Below, piece by piece: positions 4,778 through 13,096 of a stretch of 13,819 bases of DNA (position 1 is the first letter of the stretch; each line of letters opens with the position of its first letter). This DNA comes from Methylobacter sp. GTDB taxonomy: Bacteria > Pseudomonadota > Gammaproteobacteria > Methylococcales > Methylomonadaceae. Made by a program: the position numbers and the translations under genes. The stretch spans positions 1-13,819 of the forward strand of contig JALNYY010000117.1 in assembly GCA_023229605.1 (NCBI GenBank), given 5' to 3'. The notes beneath the pieces were generated by a model that was given only the letters and a program-made list of their open reading frames with translations, ran no database searches and was not told the DNA's origin.

Positions 4778-7009
4778 ATGATCATACAGGGAAATTTTGA
4801 ACAACTGCCGTTAAAGGATTTTACCGAAAAAGCCTATCTGGATTATTCCATGTATGTGATTTTGGACAGGGCCTTGCCGCATATCGCCGACGGTTTGAAA
4901 CCGGTACAGCGGCGCATTGTTTATGCAATGTCCGAGCTGGGTTTGACTGCGACGGCCAAGTTTAAAAAATCGGCCAGGACCGTCGGCGACGTGTTGGGTA
5001 AATATCATCCGCACGGCGATTCCGCCTGCTATGAAGCGATGGTGCTGATGGCGCAGGATTTTTCCTACCGCTATCCGCTGGTCGACGGGCAGGGCAACTG
5101 GGGTTCGCCGGACGACCCAAAATCCTTTGCCGCGATGCGTTACACCGAATCCCGCCTGACGGCCTATGCGCAAACTTTATTAAACGAATTGGGGCAGGGT
5201 ACGGTCGAATGGGCGGATAATTTCGACGCCACTTTAAAAGAGCCGGTGCTGTTGCCTGCGCGGCTGCCGAATATTTTGCTGAACGGCACGATGGGCATCG
5301 CGGTCGGCATGGCGACCGATATACCGCCACATAATCTGCGGGAAGTCGCCTATGCCTGCATCCAATTACTGGATGACCCGGACAGTACGCTGGAAGCGCT
5401 GTTTAACCATATCAAAGGCCCCGATTATCCGACCGATGCGGAAATCATCACCTCGGCCGATGAGATACAGAAAATGTATATCAGCGGCGGCGGCTCGATA
5501 AAAATGCGCGCCAAATACGAGCAGGAAGACGGCAATATCGTGATTACCGCGCTGCCGCATCAGGTTTCCGGCGCCAAATTGATGGAGCAGATCGCCGCGC
5601 AAATGCTGGCGAAAAAGCTTCCGATGATCGAAGATTTGCGGGACGAATCGGATCATGAAAACCCGACCCGGTTGCTGGTGATTCCGCGCTCCAAACGGAT
5701 CGATGTTGACGAGGTGATGTCGCATCTGTTCGCCACGACCGACCTGGAAAAAAGCTATCGCGTCAACATGAACATGATAGGCCTGGATGGACGGCCGAAG
5801 GTTAAAGGGCTTAGGGATATACTGGTCGAGTGGTTGTCGTTCCGTACCGAGACCGTGCGCAGACGCCTGCAATACCGGTTGGACAAGGTGTTGGCAAGGC
5901 TGCATATTTTGGACGGCTTGCTGATCGCTTACCTGAATATCGACGAAGTCATCGCGATTATCCGCAATGAAGACTATCCCAAACCGGTGCTGATAGAGCG
6001 TTTCGGCATCACCGATATTCAGGCCGAAGCGATACTGGAATTAAAGTTAAGGCATCTGGCCAAGCTCGAAGAGATGAAAATTCGTGGCGAGCAGGATGAG
6101 TTGGAACTGGAACGCGCTGCGCTGGAAAAGACTCTGGGCTCACCGCGCCTGCTGAATCGCCTGATCAGGAAAGAACTGGAGCGCGATGCGGAGAAATACG
6201 GCGATGATCGCCGCTCGCCGATAGTCGCCAGGGATGCGGCGCAGGCGCTGGAAACGACGGCGTTAATAAGCAACGAGCCGTTGACCGTTATCCTGTCGGA
6301 AAAAGGCTGGATCAGGGCGGCAAAAGGCCATGACATCGATGTCGCGAGTCTGAATTATCGCTCCGGCGACGGTTTTCTGGATGCGGTCAAATGCCGGACG
6401 ACGCAGCCGGTTTATATCCTTGATTCCACCGGAAGGGCCTACAGCACCGCCACACATGATTTGCCTTCGGCCAGGACTCAGGGCGAACCGCTGACCGGTC
6501 GGCTTAATCCGCCTGCGGGTTCGTTATTCCTGCATCTTCTGGCAGGACAACCCGACGACTGGTATGTGCTTGCCAGTCATTTCGGCTATGGCTTCAGGGT
6601 TCAGCTCAAAGAACTGTTGAGCAAAAACAAGGCAGGGAAACTGCTGATCACGCTGCCTGACGGCGGGCAGGTGTTAAAACCCGCACCGATACGCAGCGAA
6701 ACCGATTCGCTTGCGGTGGTGACCTTGCAAGGCCGCCTGCTGATTTTTCCTGTGGACGAGCTGCCCGCGCTGGCGAAAGGCAAAGGCAACAAGCTGATCC
6801 AAATCCCGACAGCCGATCTGAGCGGCGGCAAAGATTACGTGGTCGCGGCGGTGGCGCTGCCAGAAAACGGCCAGCTAAAAATCATCGCCGGAAAACGGTC
6901 GTTGACGCTTAAAGGCGCGGATATAGAACATTATTCCGGCAATCGCGCTAAAAGAGGCTTGGCATTGCCACGAGGTTTTCAGCGGGTTGACGGCTTGGAA
7001 TGCGAGTGA
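4778..7009 (+). CDS. parC: DNA topoisomerase IV subunit A
   Basis: ParC with ParE forms topoisomerase IV, which decatenates daughter chromosomes. The 743-residue length is normal for gammaproteobacterial ParC. The N-terminal breakage-reunion domain (about 1-480) carries KYHPHGDSACYEAMVLMAQ with Ser82 and Glu86, equivalent to E. coli Ser80 and Glu84 of the quinolone-resistance region; both are wild-type. The catalytic tyrosine is Tyr122 in AAMRYTESRL. DIPPHNLREV and the coiled-coil tower LELKLRHLAKLEEMKI follow. The C-terminal part (about 500-743) is the degenerate beta-pinwheel, ending GLALPRGFQRVDGLE. ParC rather than GyrA is indicated by GDSACYEAMV and the lack of a GyrA box (QRRGGKG). AAGGA (4760-4764) lies 13 bases before the ATG, a long spacing. 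parE is not adjacent. Confidence 0.97.
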   Translation: MIIQGNFEQLPLKDFTEKAYLDYSMYVILDRALPHIADGLKPVQRRIVYAMSELGLTATAKFKKSARTVGDVLGKYHPHGDSACYEAMVLMAQDFSYRYPLVDGQGNWGSPDDPKSFAAMRYTESRLTAYAQTLLNELGQGTVEWADNFDATLKEPVLLPARLPNILLNGTMGIAVGMATDIPPHNLREVAYACIQLLDDPDSTLEALFNHIKGPDYPTDAEIITSADEIQKMYISGGGSIKMRAKYEQEDGNIVITALPHQVSGAKLMEQIAAQMLAKKLPMIEDLRDESDHENPTRLLVIPRSKRIDVDEVMSHLFATTDLEKSYRVNMNMIGLDGRPKVKGLRDILVEWLSFRTETVRRRLQYRLDKVLARLHILDGLLIAYLNIDEVIAIIRNEDYPKPVLIERFGITDIQAEAILELKLRHLAKLEEMKIRGEQDELELERAALEKTLGSPRLLNRLIRKELERDAEKYGDDRRSPIVARDAAQALETTALISNEPLTVILSEKGWIRAAKGHDIDVASLNYRSGDGFLDAVKCRTTQPVYILDSTGRAYSTATHDLPSARTQGEPLTGRLNPPAGSLFLHLLAGQPDDWYVLASHFGYGFRVQLKELLSKNKAGKLLITLPDGGQVLKPAPIRSETDSLAVVTLQGRLLIFPVDELPALAKGKGNKLIQIPTADLSGGKDYVVAAVALPENGQLKIIAGKRSLTLKGADIEHYSGNRAKRGLALPRGFQRVDGLECE

Positions 7010-7021
7010 TTGATGCATGTG

Positions 7022-7438
7022 TTACTTGCGGGCAGTTTTCAGTCTGACGATAAGACGTCGATAATCATCCTTGCTTAACGCATCGTTCATTATAAGCAGG
7101 GACTGTTTATGAGCGTTGTTGTTAAAATGCAAAAATATCGCGAAGATGGTGATGACTGTTGAATCCAGGATTTGGACCTGTTCAAAGCCATTGCCGTCTG
7201 ATACCTCCCAGCCCAACGCTTCCGTATGTTTTATTTTGTAAGGTTCGTTTTTTAAGCGCCTGATAATAAAGCGCAGGTGCATGAAAATTCCGGCCGACAG
7301 GGCCAATTTGACGGCAACCGGTAAAGCATTGGCGATGCTTGAACCCAATGCCAGCACATGCATAACAGCAAGCAGCCGCTTTAATCGCCTGGATGGTTTA
7401 AGCTCCGCCAGCAGCGCGGGTTCGGGGTTTTTTGGCAA
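7022..7438 (-). CDS. YgfX-like inner membrane protein (CptA toxin family)
   Basis: This 138-residue protein has two adjacent hydrophobic segments (about residues 21-58: LLAVMHVLALGSSIANALPVAVKLAL and on). A cytoplasmic part follows, containing GWEVSDG and ending SLLIMNDALSKDDYRRLIVRLKTARK. The architecture and the LxxDALSxxDYRRLxxRL tail match E. coli YgfX, which was described as the toxin of a YgfX-YgfY (CptAB) pair acting on cytoskeletal proteins and has also been tied to SdhE. The start is TTG 7438, chosen because CACAGGAG lies just upstream on the minus strand; no ATG is available before residue 26. It is divergent from ygfZ, as is common for these families, but no sdhE/ygfY gene lies between them. 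It converges on parC with a 12-base gap. Confidence 0.7.
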   Translation of the reverse strand: MPKNPEPALLAELKPSRRLKRLLAVMHVLALGSSIANALPVAVKLALSAGIFMHLRFIIRRLKNEPYKIKHTEALGWEVSDGNGFEQVQILDSTVITIFAIFLHFNNNAHKQSLLIMNDALSKDDYRRLIVRLKTARK

Positions 7439-7513
7439 GTTGGGCGGCTCCTGTGTTATTTCCGGTTGATGATACGTGCATTCTCAAATGCAATACAAAT
7501 GATCACACCGGTT

Positions 7514-7542
7514 TTTTGTCTTTGTTCAAACAACGATATAAT
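7514..7542 (+). promoter_or_regulatory. Sigma-70-type promoter for ygfZ
   Basis: TATAAT (7537-7542) is a perfect -10 box. TTTTGT (7514-7519) lies 17 bases upstream as a weak -35; TTGTCT (7516-7521) at 15 bases is the alternative. The predicted start near 7549 gives a leader of about 28 bases. Confidence 0.6.
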
Positions 7543-7576
7543 CAACGTACTTTAAAACTAATTATTTTGTTTATTG

Positions 7577-8557
7577 ATGAATCCTAACTGGAAAAACTTT
7601 TTGCTTTCTGAAAACGCAATATTTGAGGACGATACCCATATCGTTTTTTTGCCGCCTGAGCATGAAGGCAATAAGCATATTTATCCGGTGACGCATCTGG
7701 GTGTTTTGACGGTTGCGGGAAAAGATGCGGCAAGATTTTTACAGGGACAGATCACCTGCAATATTAATGACATAACTGACTTAAAAAGCAGCCTTGGCGC
7801 AATGTGCAATCCTAAAGGCAGGGCGGTTACCACTTTCTTACTGGTTAAAAACGCCGCTGCTTTTTTGATGATTCTGCCTGAGGAATTATTGGCGCAAGTC
7901 AAAAAAAGATTACAGATGTATGTGCTGCGATCAGATGTGACCTTAACGGACAGCACGGATGAGTTGTGTCTAATCGGCTTGAGCTACGGGGCAACGCAAC
8001 GTAAGGTAGCGCCTGAACACTATTTTGCAACAAGTCGGCAGGAAAATATCGTTGTCGAGTTTCAGGATCGCCGCCTGGTTATTGCCGATGCCGATAAGGC
8101 TCAGGTTCTTTGGGCAGAACAGGTTAATCAATGTTTCCAGCCTGAAAGTTCGGCGCAATGGCGCTATCTCGATATAATCTCAGGAATTCCCTGGCTTACC
8201 GAAGAAACATCGGAAGAGTTTATTCCGCAAATGCTTAATCTGGACAAGCTGGGCGGCATCAGTTTCAACAAGGGGTGTTACACCGGACAGGAAATTGTTG
8301 CCAGGACTCATTACTTGGGTAAGGCCAAAAGGGAAATGTTTCTCGCCGAATGCGACGCCTTGGCGCGCCCCGAGCCCAATTCAATAATCATTGATGACAG
8401 CCTGGACACAGAACAAGGCGTAGGTAAAGTGCTGTATGCGCAAAACAGGAAAAATATTTGCAAAATGCTTGTTGTTCTGCAAGTTTCCGATACGAATACT
8501 TATAATCTTAGGCTAAAAAACCATAACCACGATAAAATCACATTATCAACCGTATAG
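7577..8557 (+). CDS. ygfZ: Folate-binding protein YgfZ (Fe-S protein/tRNA modification factor)
   Basis: YgfZ is a folate-dependent protein, related to the glycine-cleavage T-protein, that supports a subset of iron-sulfur enzymes such as MiaB. The diagnostic motif KGCYTGQE is present near residue 232 with its conserved Cys234, followed by IVARTHYLGKAKR. The N-terminal GCVT-like part contains GVLTVAGKDAARFLQGQITCN and MCNPKGRAVTTFLL. The 326-residue length is normal. Residues from ATG 7577 begin MNPNWKNFLL; a TTG at 7574 would add only one residue and is less likely. No strong ribosome site is visible, but a good promoter lies upstream. It heads a run of four plus-strand genes. Confidence 0.93.
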   Translation: MNPNWKNFLLSENAIFEDDTHIVFLPPEHEGNKHIYPVTHLGVLTVAGKDAARFLQGQITCNINDITDLKSSLGAMCNPKGRAVTTFLLVKNAAAFLMILPEELLAQVKKRLQMYVLRSDVTLTDSTDELCLIGLSYGATQRKVAPEHYFATSRQENIVVEFQDRRLVIADADKAQVLWAEQVNQCFQPESSAQWRYLDIISGIPWLTEETSEEFIPQMLNLDKLGGISFNKGCYTGQEIVARTHYLGKAKREMFLAECDALARPEPNSIIIDDSLDTEQGVGKVLYAQNRKNICKMLVVLQVSDTNTYNLRLKNHNHDKITLSTV

Positions 8558-8594
8558 TTTTAGTACGTATTAATTATCGAAGGATGCAGTAATA

Positions 8595-9437
8595 ATGCAA
8601 TTTACTTCTGTTCAGGACTTTCTTAATCATGTTCAAACCGAACTTGATGCGAATCGTCTTGTTCTGCCTACATTGCCCGACATTGCTTTAAAAGTTAAGG
8701 ATGCTGTTACTGATGGCGATATATCGGCTAAGGAATTGGCTGAAATAATAGTGACCGATGCTGCGCTATCGACACAAATTATTCGTGTGGCAAATAGCCC
8801 TGTGTATCGCGGCGCATCTGAAATCAACAACATACAAATGGCTGTTTCAAGGTTGGGTAACAATGCCATTCGTACTCTGGTTACCAGTCTGGTAATGAAA
8901 CAGATGTTTTGCCCCTCATCAAAACTGCTGGAAAGTCTTTTCAGGAAAATCTGGGAACAAAGTATCAATGTTTCATCCATTAGTCGTGCTCTTTGTACTT
9001 TCGTTCCCCATCTTAATTCCGATGAAGCCATGCTGGCAGGCCTTATTCATCAAATAGGCAAATTACCGATATTAATGTTGGCTGAGGATATTCCTGAGTT
9101 TAGGGATAGCCCGACAAGAATGGAAAAACTGCTGGAAAAAGCCCACCCCGCTGTGGGTAAATTGATCATGGATGCTTGGGATTTTCCTGAAAATCTAAAG
9201 CCCGTAGCATCTGAGTATGTTAATTTTCGATATGACTCGGGGCCTAAGGGTGATTACGTCGATGTTGTACAAGTTGCATTTTTGCAAAGTATAGCGGGGA
9301 CCGATCATCCGGCATGCCGGGTTGATTGTTCTGCTGTTCTTTCTTTTGCCAAGCTCGGATTTTCGACGGACACTGAAATACTGGAAATTGAGGGTATTTC
9401 GGATGAAATTGAAATTGCTCGAAGCTTGCTCTCCTAA
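8595..9437 (+). CDS. HDOD-domain signalling protein
   Basis: The 280-residue protein is nearly all HDOD domain (about 20-215). It opens VLPTLPDIALKVKDAV, with DISAKELAEIIVTDAALSTQIIRVANSPVYRG and IQMAVSRLGNNAIRTLV following; the degenerate metal site region reads AGLIHQIGKLPIL (148-160), with HQ where an HD hydrolase has HD. HDOD proteins lack phosphodiesterase activity as far as is known and act as regulatory or scaffold proteins in signalling and motility. No second output domain is present, so the specific role cannot be assigned. AAGGA (8580-8584) precedes the ATG. It lies 37 bases after ygfZ and 14 bases before ctaA, so co-transcription is likely. Confidence 0.88.
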   Translation: MQFTSVQDFLNHVQTELDANRLVLPTLPDIALKVKDAVTDGDISAKELAEIIVTDAALSTQIIRVANSPVYRGASEINNIQMAVSRLGNNAIRTLVTSLVMKQMFCPSSKLLESLFRKIWEQSINVSSISRALCTFVPHLNSDEAMLAGLIHQIGKLPILMLAEDIPEFRDSPTRMEKLLEKAHPAVGKLIMDAWDFPENLKPVASEYVNFRYDSGPKGDYVDVVQVAFLQSIAGTDHPACRVDCSAVLSFAKLGFSTDTEILEIEGISDEIEIARSLLS

Positions 9438-9451
9438 AAACGCTTAAGACT

Positions 9452-10423
9452 ATGATTAATCCACAAGCCGCCTCAAATTTTCGCCGATTGGGCACTATAA
9501 CAATTTTTGCCGTTTATTTTGTCATTCTTGTCGGTGGAATCGTAAGAGCTTCCGGTGCAGGCATGGGTTGCCCAGATTGGCCGACTTGCTTTGGACAATG
9601 GGTGCCGCCTACCGAAGAATCCCAGTTGCCCGCCAATTATCATCAGATTTATGCAGAACGCGGTTACGAAAACACCCAATTTAATCCGGTAAAAACCTGG
9701 ACCGAGTACACCAATCGCCTGGTTGGCGTGACGATTGGATTCTTGATTTTTTTGACGGCCTGGTCATCGCGCATCTATCTTAAAACAGATAAAACCATTT
9801 TTTATTTGGCGGTTAGTGTGTTTTTTCTGGTCGGCTTTCAAGGATGGCTGGGCTCAACGGTGGTGGCAAGCAATCTTAAGCCCTTGATGATCACCTTACA
9901 TATGCTGCTGGCTTTGTTTATAGTCGCATTGCTTATTTATACGATTGCCCGTTCGCAACGGGATGTAATCGGCCAAATTGATATCCGATCTCTGCCTGAC
10001 AAATTTAAAACCGTGTTGATTGCAGCAATGGTCATGACCTTAGTGCAAGTGGCTATGGGCACCCAGGTCAGGGAAGCCGTGGATTTTATTGCTCATGGGC
10101 ATACTTATATTGAGCGGCAATACTGGCGTGACGACTTTCCGGTCATTTTTTACATACACAGATCGTTCTCCTCGATTATTTTATTCACTAATCTCTGGCT
10201 GGCCTGGAAGATTGTCCGGTCTGTCGATAAAAAAAGCCTGTTGCGGCGTATCGGCTTATCTTTGGCCGCACTGGTAATCATGGCTATTATTGCCGGCATT
10301 AGCCTCGATAGGTTGGGCATGCCGCCGGTTGCACAACCGATACACCTGTTGATGGCGAACCTCATTTTCGGAGCTCAGTTCTTTCTTTACACTTGCCTGA
10401 ATTATGCATCAAAAACCCCGTAA
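9452..10423 (+). CDS. ctaA: Heme A synthase (COX15/CtaA family)
   Basis: CtaA oxidises the C8 methyl of heme O to a formyl group, making heme A for aa3-type cytochrome oxidase. The 323-residue protein has about eight hydrophobic segments. The first loop has GAGMGCPDWPTCFGQW with the cysteine pair Cys40/Cys46. Heme-ligand candidates are His150 (ITLHM), His236 (FYIHRS) and His298 (PIHLLMAN). The segment usually written EXXHR reads EYTNR here (residues 85-89), with Asn88 in place of the histidine. I recall the same asparagine in Bacteroidetes-type enzymes, along with the long first loop containing TWxEYxNRLxG, so this is probably a subfamily trait. It follows the HDOD gene by 14 bases. No ctaB or cox genes are in the window. 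Confidence 0.88.
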   Translation: MINPQAASNFRRLGTITIFAVYFVILVGGIVRASGAGMGCPDWPTCFGQWVPPTEESQLPANYHQIYAERGYENTQFNPVKTWTEYTNRLVGVTIGFLIFLTAWSSRIYLKTDKTIFYLAVSVFFLVGFQGWLGSTVVASNLKPLMITLHMLLALFIVALLIYTIARSQRDVIGQIDIRSLPDKFKTVLIAAMVMTLVQVAMGTQVREAVDFIAHGHTYIERQYWRDDFPVIFYIHRSFSSIILFTNLWLAWKIVRSVDKKSLLRRIGLSLAALVIMAIIAGISLDRLGMPPVAQPIHLLMANLIFGAQFFLYTCLNYASKTP

Positions 10424-10453
10424 TTAGTTTAAATATGTCATCAATACGCTTGC

Positions 10454-10495
10454 AGCCGTTTAGGTTGGCTGTAAGCCTGCCATGCAGGCAACGGC
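10454..10495 (+). terminator. Composite stem-loop downstream of ctaA
   Basis: The outer arms GCCGTT (10455-10460) and AACGGC (10490-10495) enclose a second perfect pair, GCCTGC (10475-10480) and GCAGGC (10484-10489) around CAT. AGCC (10454-10457) can instead pair with GGCT (10467-10470), giving an alternative fold. GTTTATATTT follows, a poor T-tract. It may end the ygfZ-to-ctaA transcript or act as a leader element for the next gene. The 142-base gap holds no other evident feature. Confidence 0.4.
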
Positions 10496-10565
10496 GTTTA
10501 TATTTCCGTTCAATAGCCTTATTAGATGTAATATGTTGTAACTAAAAATAAAAAACCGGCTATCT

Positions 10566-11666
10566 ATGACAACCCAAGCCCCATCTACAAGTTTACGTTT
10601 TCTCAGAGACTCTTTTAAGCGTTTTTTGCCGAATTCCCAAGCTGTCGCGCTGGCGATCATTCTAATTGTCAGTTTTGTGCTGATTTATTCATTGTCCGGC
10701 TTGTTAATGCCTGTTTTTGTATCGATCGTGTTGGCCTACCTGCTGGAAGGCGTGGTGGGCAAGGCTGAGAGCATGAAGATGCCTCGCTCGCCGGCTGTAT
10801 ACCTGGTGTTTTCAGTGTTTATGGCCTGTTTGATTTTTTTATTGTTTTATCTGATACCGATCGTTTCGCAACAGGCCGTCGAACTTGTTCAGCATATCCC
10901 GGAGATACTGAACAGGGCGCAAATCGGCATCATGCGCTTACCGGAAAGGTATCCGCAATTGGTTTCAGAAAGCAAAATTCAACAGATAATGTTTGCAGTG
11001 CAGAGGGAGTTGTTAACTTACGGGCAAAATATGTTGTCGATTTCCGCAGCATCGGTTGTGGGCCTGGTCAGTGTAATGATTTATCTGTTTCTAGTGCCGA
11101 TGATGGTTTTTTTCTTTTTAAAAGATAAACAGATGTTGGTCGCCTGGTTTTTGCAGTTTATGCCCAGGAACAGGCATTTGACGGTGCGTGTTTGGGAGGA
11201 GGTCGATGTACAGATCGGTAATTATGTGCGGGGCAAGTTCGCCGAGGTTTTTATTCTCTGGACCGTCAGTTATGCGACTTACGCGGCGATGGGCCTGAAT
11301 TATGCCATGCTGCTGGCTGTTTTGATGGGCTTGCAGGTGATTATTCCCTACATCGGTGCAACGTTGGTTACCTTCCCGGTTTTGGGCGTCGCTTATTTTC
11401 AGTGGGGATTTGGCGGCGACGAGTTTATGTACATCGTCATTGCGTACTCGATTATTCAGATGCTGGATGGGGTTATATTAGTGCCGGTATTGTTTTCCGA
11501 GGCTGTTAACCTGCATGCCATAGCAATTATTATAGCCATTTTGTTTTTTGGCGGTTTATGGGGTTTTTGGGGGGTGTTTTTAGCCATTCCGTTAGCGACT
11601 GTCGTCAAGGCGGTACTGACCGCCTGGCCACGGATTGGCGATGAAAGCCCGGGGACAAACTATTAA
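10566..11666 (+). CDS. AI-2E family (PerM-like) transporter
   Basis: This 366-residue integral membrane protein has the PF01594 architecture. Three hydrophobic segments lie in the first ~110 residues (for example LAIILIVSFVLIYSLSGLLM). A long amphipathic cytoplasmic section with IPEILNRAQIGIMRLPERYP follows, then about five more segments. The family-typical end is AIIIAILFFGGLWGFWGVFLAIPLATVVKAV. Members include TqsA and PerM; substrates are mostly unproven and some act as sodium/proton antiporters, so no substrate is assigned. The gene is preceded by only a weak ribosome site. It is 142 bases from ctaA across a stem-loop, so it may be a separate unit, and it is convergent with the DUF2934 region. 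Confidence 0.9.
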   Translation: MTTQAPSTSLRFLRDSFKRFLPNSQAVALAIILIVSFVLIYSLSGLLMPVFVSIVLAYLLEGVVGKAESMKMPRSPAVYLVFSVFMACLIFLLFYLIPIVSQQAVELVQHIPEILNRAQIGIMRLPERYPQLVSESKIQQIMFAVQRELLTYGQNMLSISAASVVGLVSVMIYLFLVPMMVFFFLKDKQMLVAWFLQFMPRNRHLTVRVWEEVDVQIGNYVRGKFAEVFILWTVSYATYAAMGLNYAMLLAVLMGLQVIIPYIGATLVTFPVLGVAYFQWGFGGDEFMYIVIAYSIIQMLDGVILVPVLFSEAVNLHAIAIIIAILFFGGLWGFWGVFLAIPLATVVKAVLTAWPRIGDESPGTNY

Positions 11667-11672
11667 CGCCGG

Positions 11673-11804
11673 TTATGCTCTCGCCAATTTATCGGTAATC
11701 ATTTCAGTCTGTTTTGGCGGTAGAAGCTCATTGTCTGCGATTGACGCACATTCTTTCAATACCATGCTGAAATCAATTTCCGGCACTCGGCTCTCCATTT
11801 GCAT
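11673..11804 (-). CDS. Possible 43-residue ORF overlapping the DUF2934 gene end
   Basis: In a different minus-strand frame from the DUF2934 gene, ATG 11804 opens a frame to TAA at 11673-11675. It encodes MQMESRVPEIDFSMVLKECA followed by SIADNELLPPKQTEMITDKLARA. The first 49 bases overlap the end of the DUF2934 gene and the rest fills the gap up to the perM-like gene. The sequence reads like an ordinary soluble helix-rich peptide, but there is no strong ribosome site and no recognised family. It may be a coupled small gene, or the native tail of the DUF2934 protein after a frameshift. Confidence 0.3.
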   Translation of the reverse strand: MQMESRVPEIDFSMVLKECASIADNELLPPKQTEMITDKLARA

Positions 11805-12145
11805 TCTACTTCGTTACAAATGTTATTGATTTCAGACCGGAAACAAGGACGATGCTCAATAGCGTTCTGAATTGCCCGTACAAGCTCTATTTCTGAGGGT
11901 ACGTCCTCCTGATTTTGAATTCCGAGAAATGTTGCTAACTGCCGTAAGCTCAAAACCGTCATCGGGCCGTCTTCTTCCAAAATTGAAATATACAACGCTA
12001 CCAGCATCTTGTAATAGTCTATTTCAGCACCCAACCAATCGGCCAACTCTTTACCGGGTTCAAATTCTCTGGCTTCTGCCTTGTAATAAGCAGCTTCTGA
12101 AATCCATTGATGCCGATTAATGGACTTTATTGCATGATTTAGCAT
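11756..12145 (-). CDS. DUF2934-domain protein
   Basis: The 129-residue protein contains the DUF2934 signature near its N-terminus (about 13-50): WISEAAYYKAEAREFEPGKE then LADWLGAEIDYYK. This matches the pattern I..AAYxxAExRGxxPGxxxxDWLxAE. The remaining part is predicted helical (ILEEDGPMTVLSLRQLATFLG) and the last 30 residues hold four cysteines (CFRSEINNICNEVECKWRAEC), an unusual tail for this family. Function is unknown; the domain is common in environmental proteobacteria. There is only a weak GGAA-type site before ATG 12145. It lies 27 bases downstream of htpX on the same strand and may be cotranscribed with it. Confidence 0.75.
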   Translation of the reverse strand: MLNHAIKSINRHQWISEAAYYKAEAREFEPGKELADWLGAEIDYYKMLVALYISILEEDGPMTVLSLRQLATFLGIQNQEDVPSEIELVRAIQNAIEHRPCFRSEINNICNEVECKWRAECRKLISAWY

Positions 12146-12172
12146 TGTTCCGAATCATGGTGGCTTCTAGTC

Positions 12173-13048
12173 TCAATGGATGTTTTGTAACGCTGCAATA
12201 CGCTCTTCTAAGGGCGGATGGCTCATAAACAGTTTTTGCGCATTGCTGCCGTTAATGCCAAAAGCCGCCAGTTGTCCGGGGAGGTCTTGCGGCTCATATT
12301 CGCGTTGTAAGGCGCGAAGAGCGCTGATCATTTTTCCCCGTCCGGCCAGCCTAGCGCCGCCTGCATCAGCTTTAAATTCCCGGTAACGGGAGAACCACAT
12401 GACTAGCATGGAAGCCAGGAATCCTAAGGCAATTTGCGCAATCATCTGGGTAATGAAGTAGCCTATACCATGATCCCGTTCGTTTTGGAGAATTACGCGG
12501 TCAACAATGTGACCGATGATGCTGGCAAAAAAGTAAACGAAAGTGTTTACCACGCCCTGCATCAAGGCCATCGTAACCATATCGCCATTTGCAACATGAG
12601 TGATTTCATGGCCGAGTACAGCTTCAATTTCATCGTTACTCATGTGCTGCAGCAAGCCGGTGCTGACTGCTACCAATGCGTTGTTTCTGTTCATTCCGGT
12701 TGCAAAGGCATTAGCTTCGGGAGCCTGAAAAATGCCTACTTCCGGCATGCCGATGCCTGATTGTTGGGCATGCTTGGTCACGATATTAACCAGCCATTGC
12801 TCGGTCTGGTTTTGTGGATGGTCGATAATCTGCACTCCCATAGCCTGTTTTGCAGACCACTTTGACATAGCTAGGGAAATGAACGAACCGGTCATGCCAA
12901 TGACGGCCGACATGACCAGCAGCGCGTTAAGGTCGAGATTGATACCCTGGGCATCTAAAGTACCGGTTAAGCCCAAAAGGCTGAAGACAATACTGATTAC
13001 GACCATTATTGCGACATTGGTCGCCAGAAAAAGCAAAATACGCATCAT
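12173..13048 (-). CDS. htpX: Membrane zinc metalloprotease HtpX
   Basis: HtpX is an inner-membrane M48 protease that degrades misfolded membrane proteins alongside FtsH. The 291-residue protein has two N-terminal membrane segments (about 3-28 and 42-62), the zinc motif HEITH (147-151) with catalytic Glu148, and two further hydrophobic segments (about 163-182 and 198-220). The third zinc ligand is Glu224 in RYREFKADAGGA, and the conserved C-terminal end is FMSHPPLEERIAAL. No key residue is missing. Two adjacent ATGs (13048, 13045) can serve as start; the family usually begins MMRI. A weak AGG lies upstream. In E. coli htpX is under Cpx and heat control; no such site could be confirmed here. 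The nearby Hsp20 gene fits a stress context. Confidence 0.96.
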   Translation of the reverse strand: MMRILLFLATNVAIMVVISIVFSLLGLTGTLDAQGINLDLNALLVMSAVIGMTGSFISLAMSKWSAKQAMGVQIIDHPQNQTEQWLVNIVTKHAQQSGIGMPEVGIFQAPEANAFATGMNRNNALVAVSTGLLQHMSNDEIEAVLGHEITHVANGDMVTMALMQGVVNTFVYFFASIIGHIVDRVILQNERDHGIGYFITQMIAQIALGFLASMLVMWFSRYREFKADAGGARLAGRGKMISALRALQREYEPQDLPGQLAAFGINGSNAQKLFMSHPPLEERIAALQNIH

Positions 13049-13096
13049 GGTTAAGCCTGCTATATCAAAATGGTGACTAAATAAAATAGCGTGGAT

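Noticed and set aside
5366..5905. A 179-codon antisense frame in parC.
   Set aside because: It lies wholly opposite conserved ParC sequence and has no recognisable domain.
6225..6236. TCGCCAGGGATG inside parC matches 12 bases of the 51-bp repeat (reverse orientation).
   Set aside because: The match stops there; flanking bases do not align, and it encodes the ordinary ParC residues VARDA. Treated as chance.
7574..7576. TTG at 7574 as the ygfZ start.
   Set aside because: ATG follows immediately at 7577 and is the stronger start; TTG would add a single residue.
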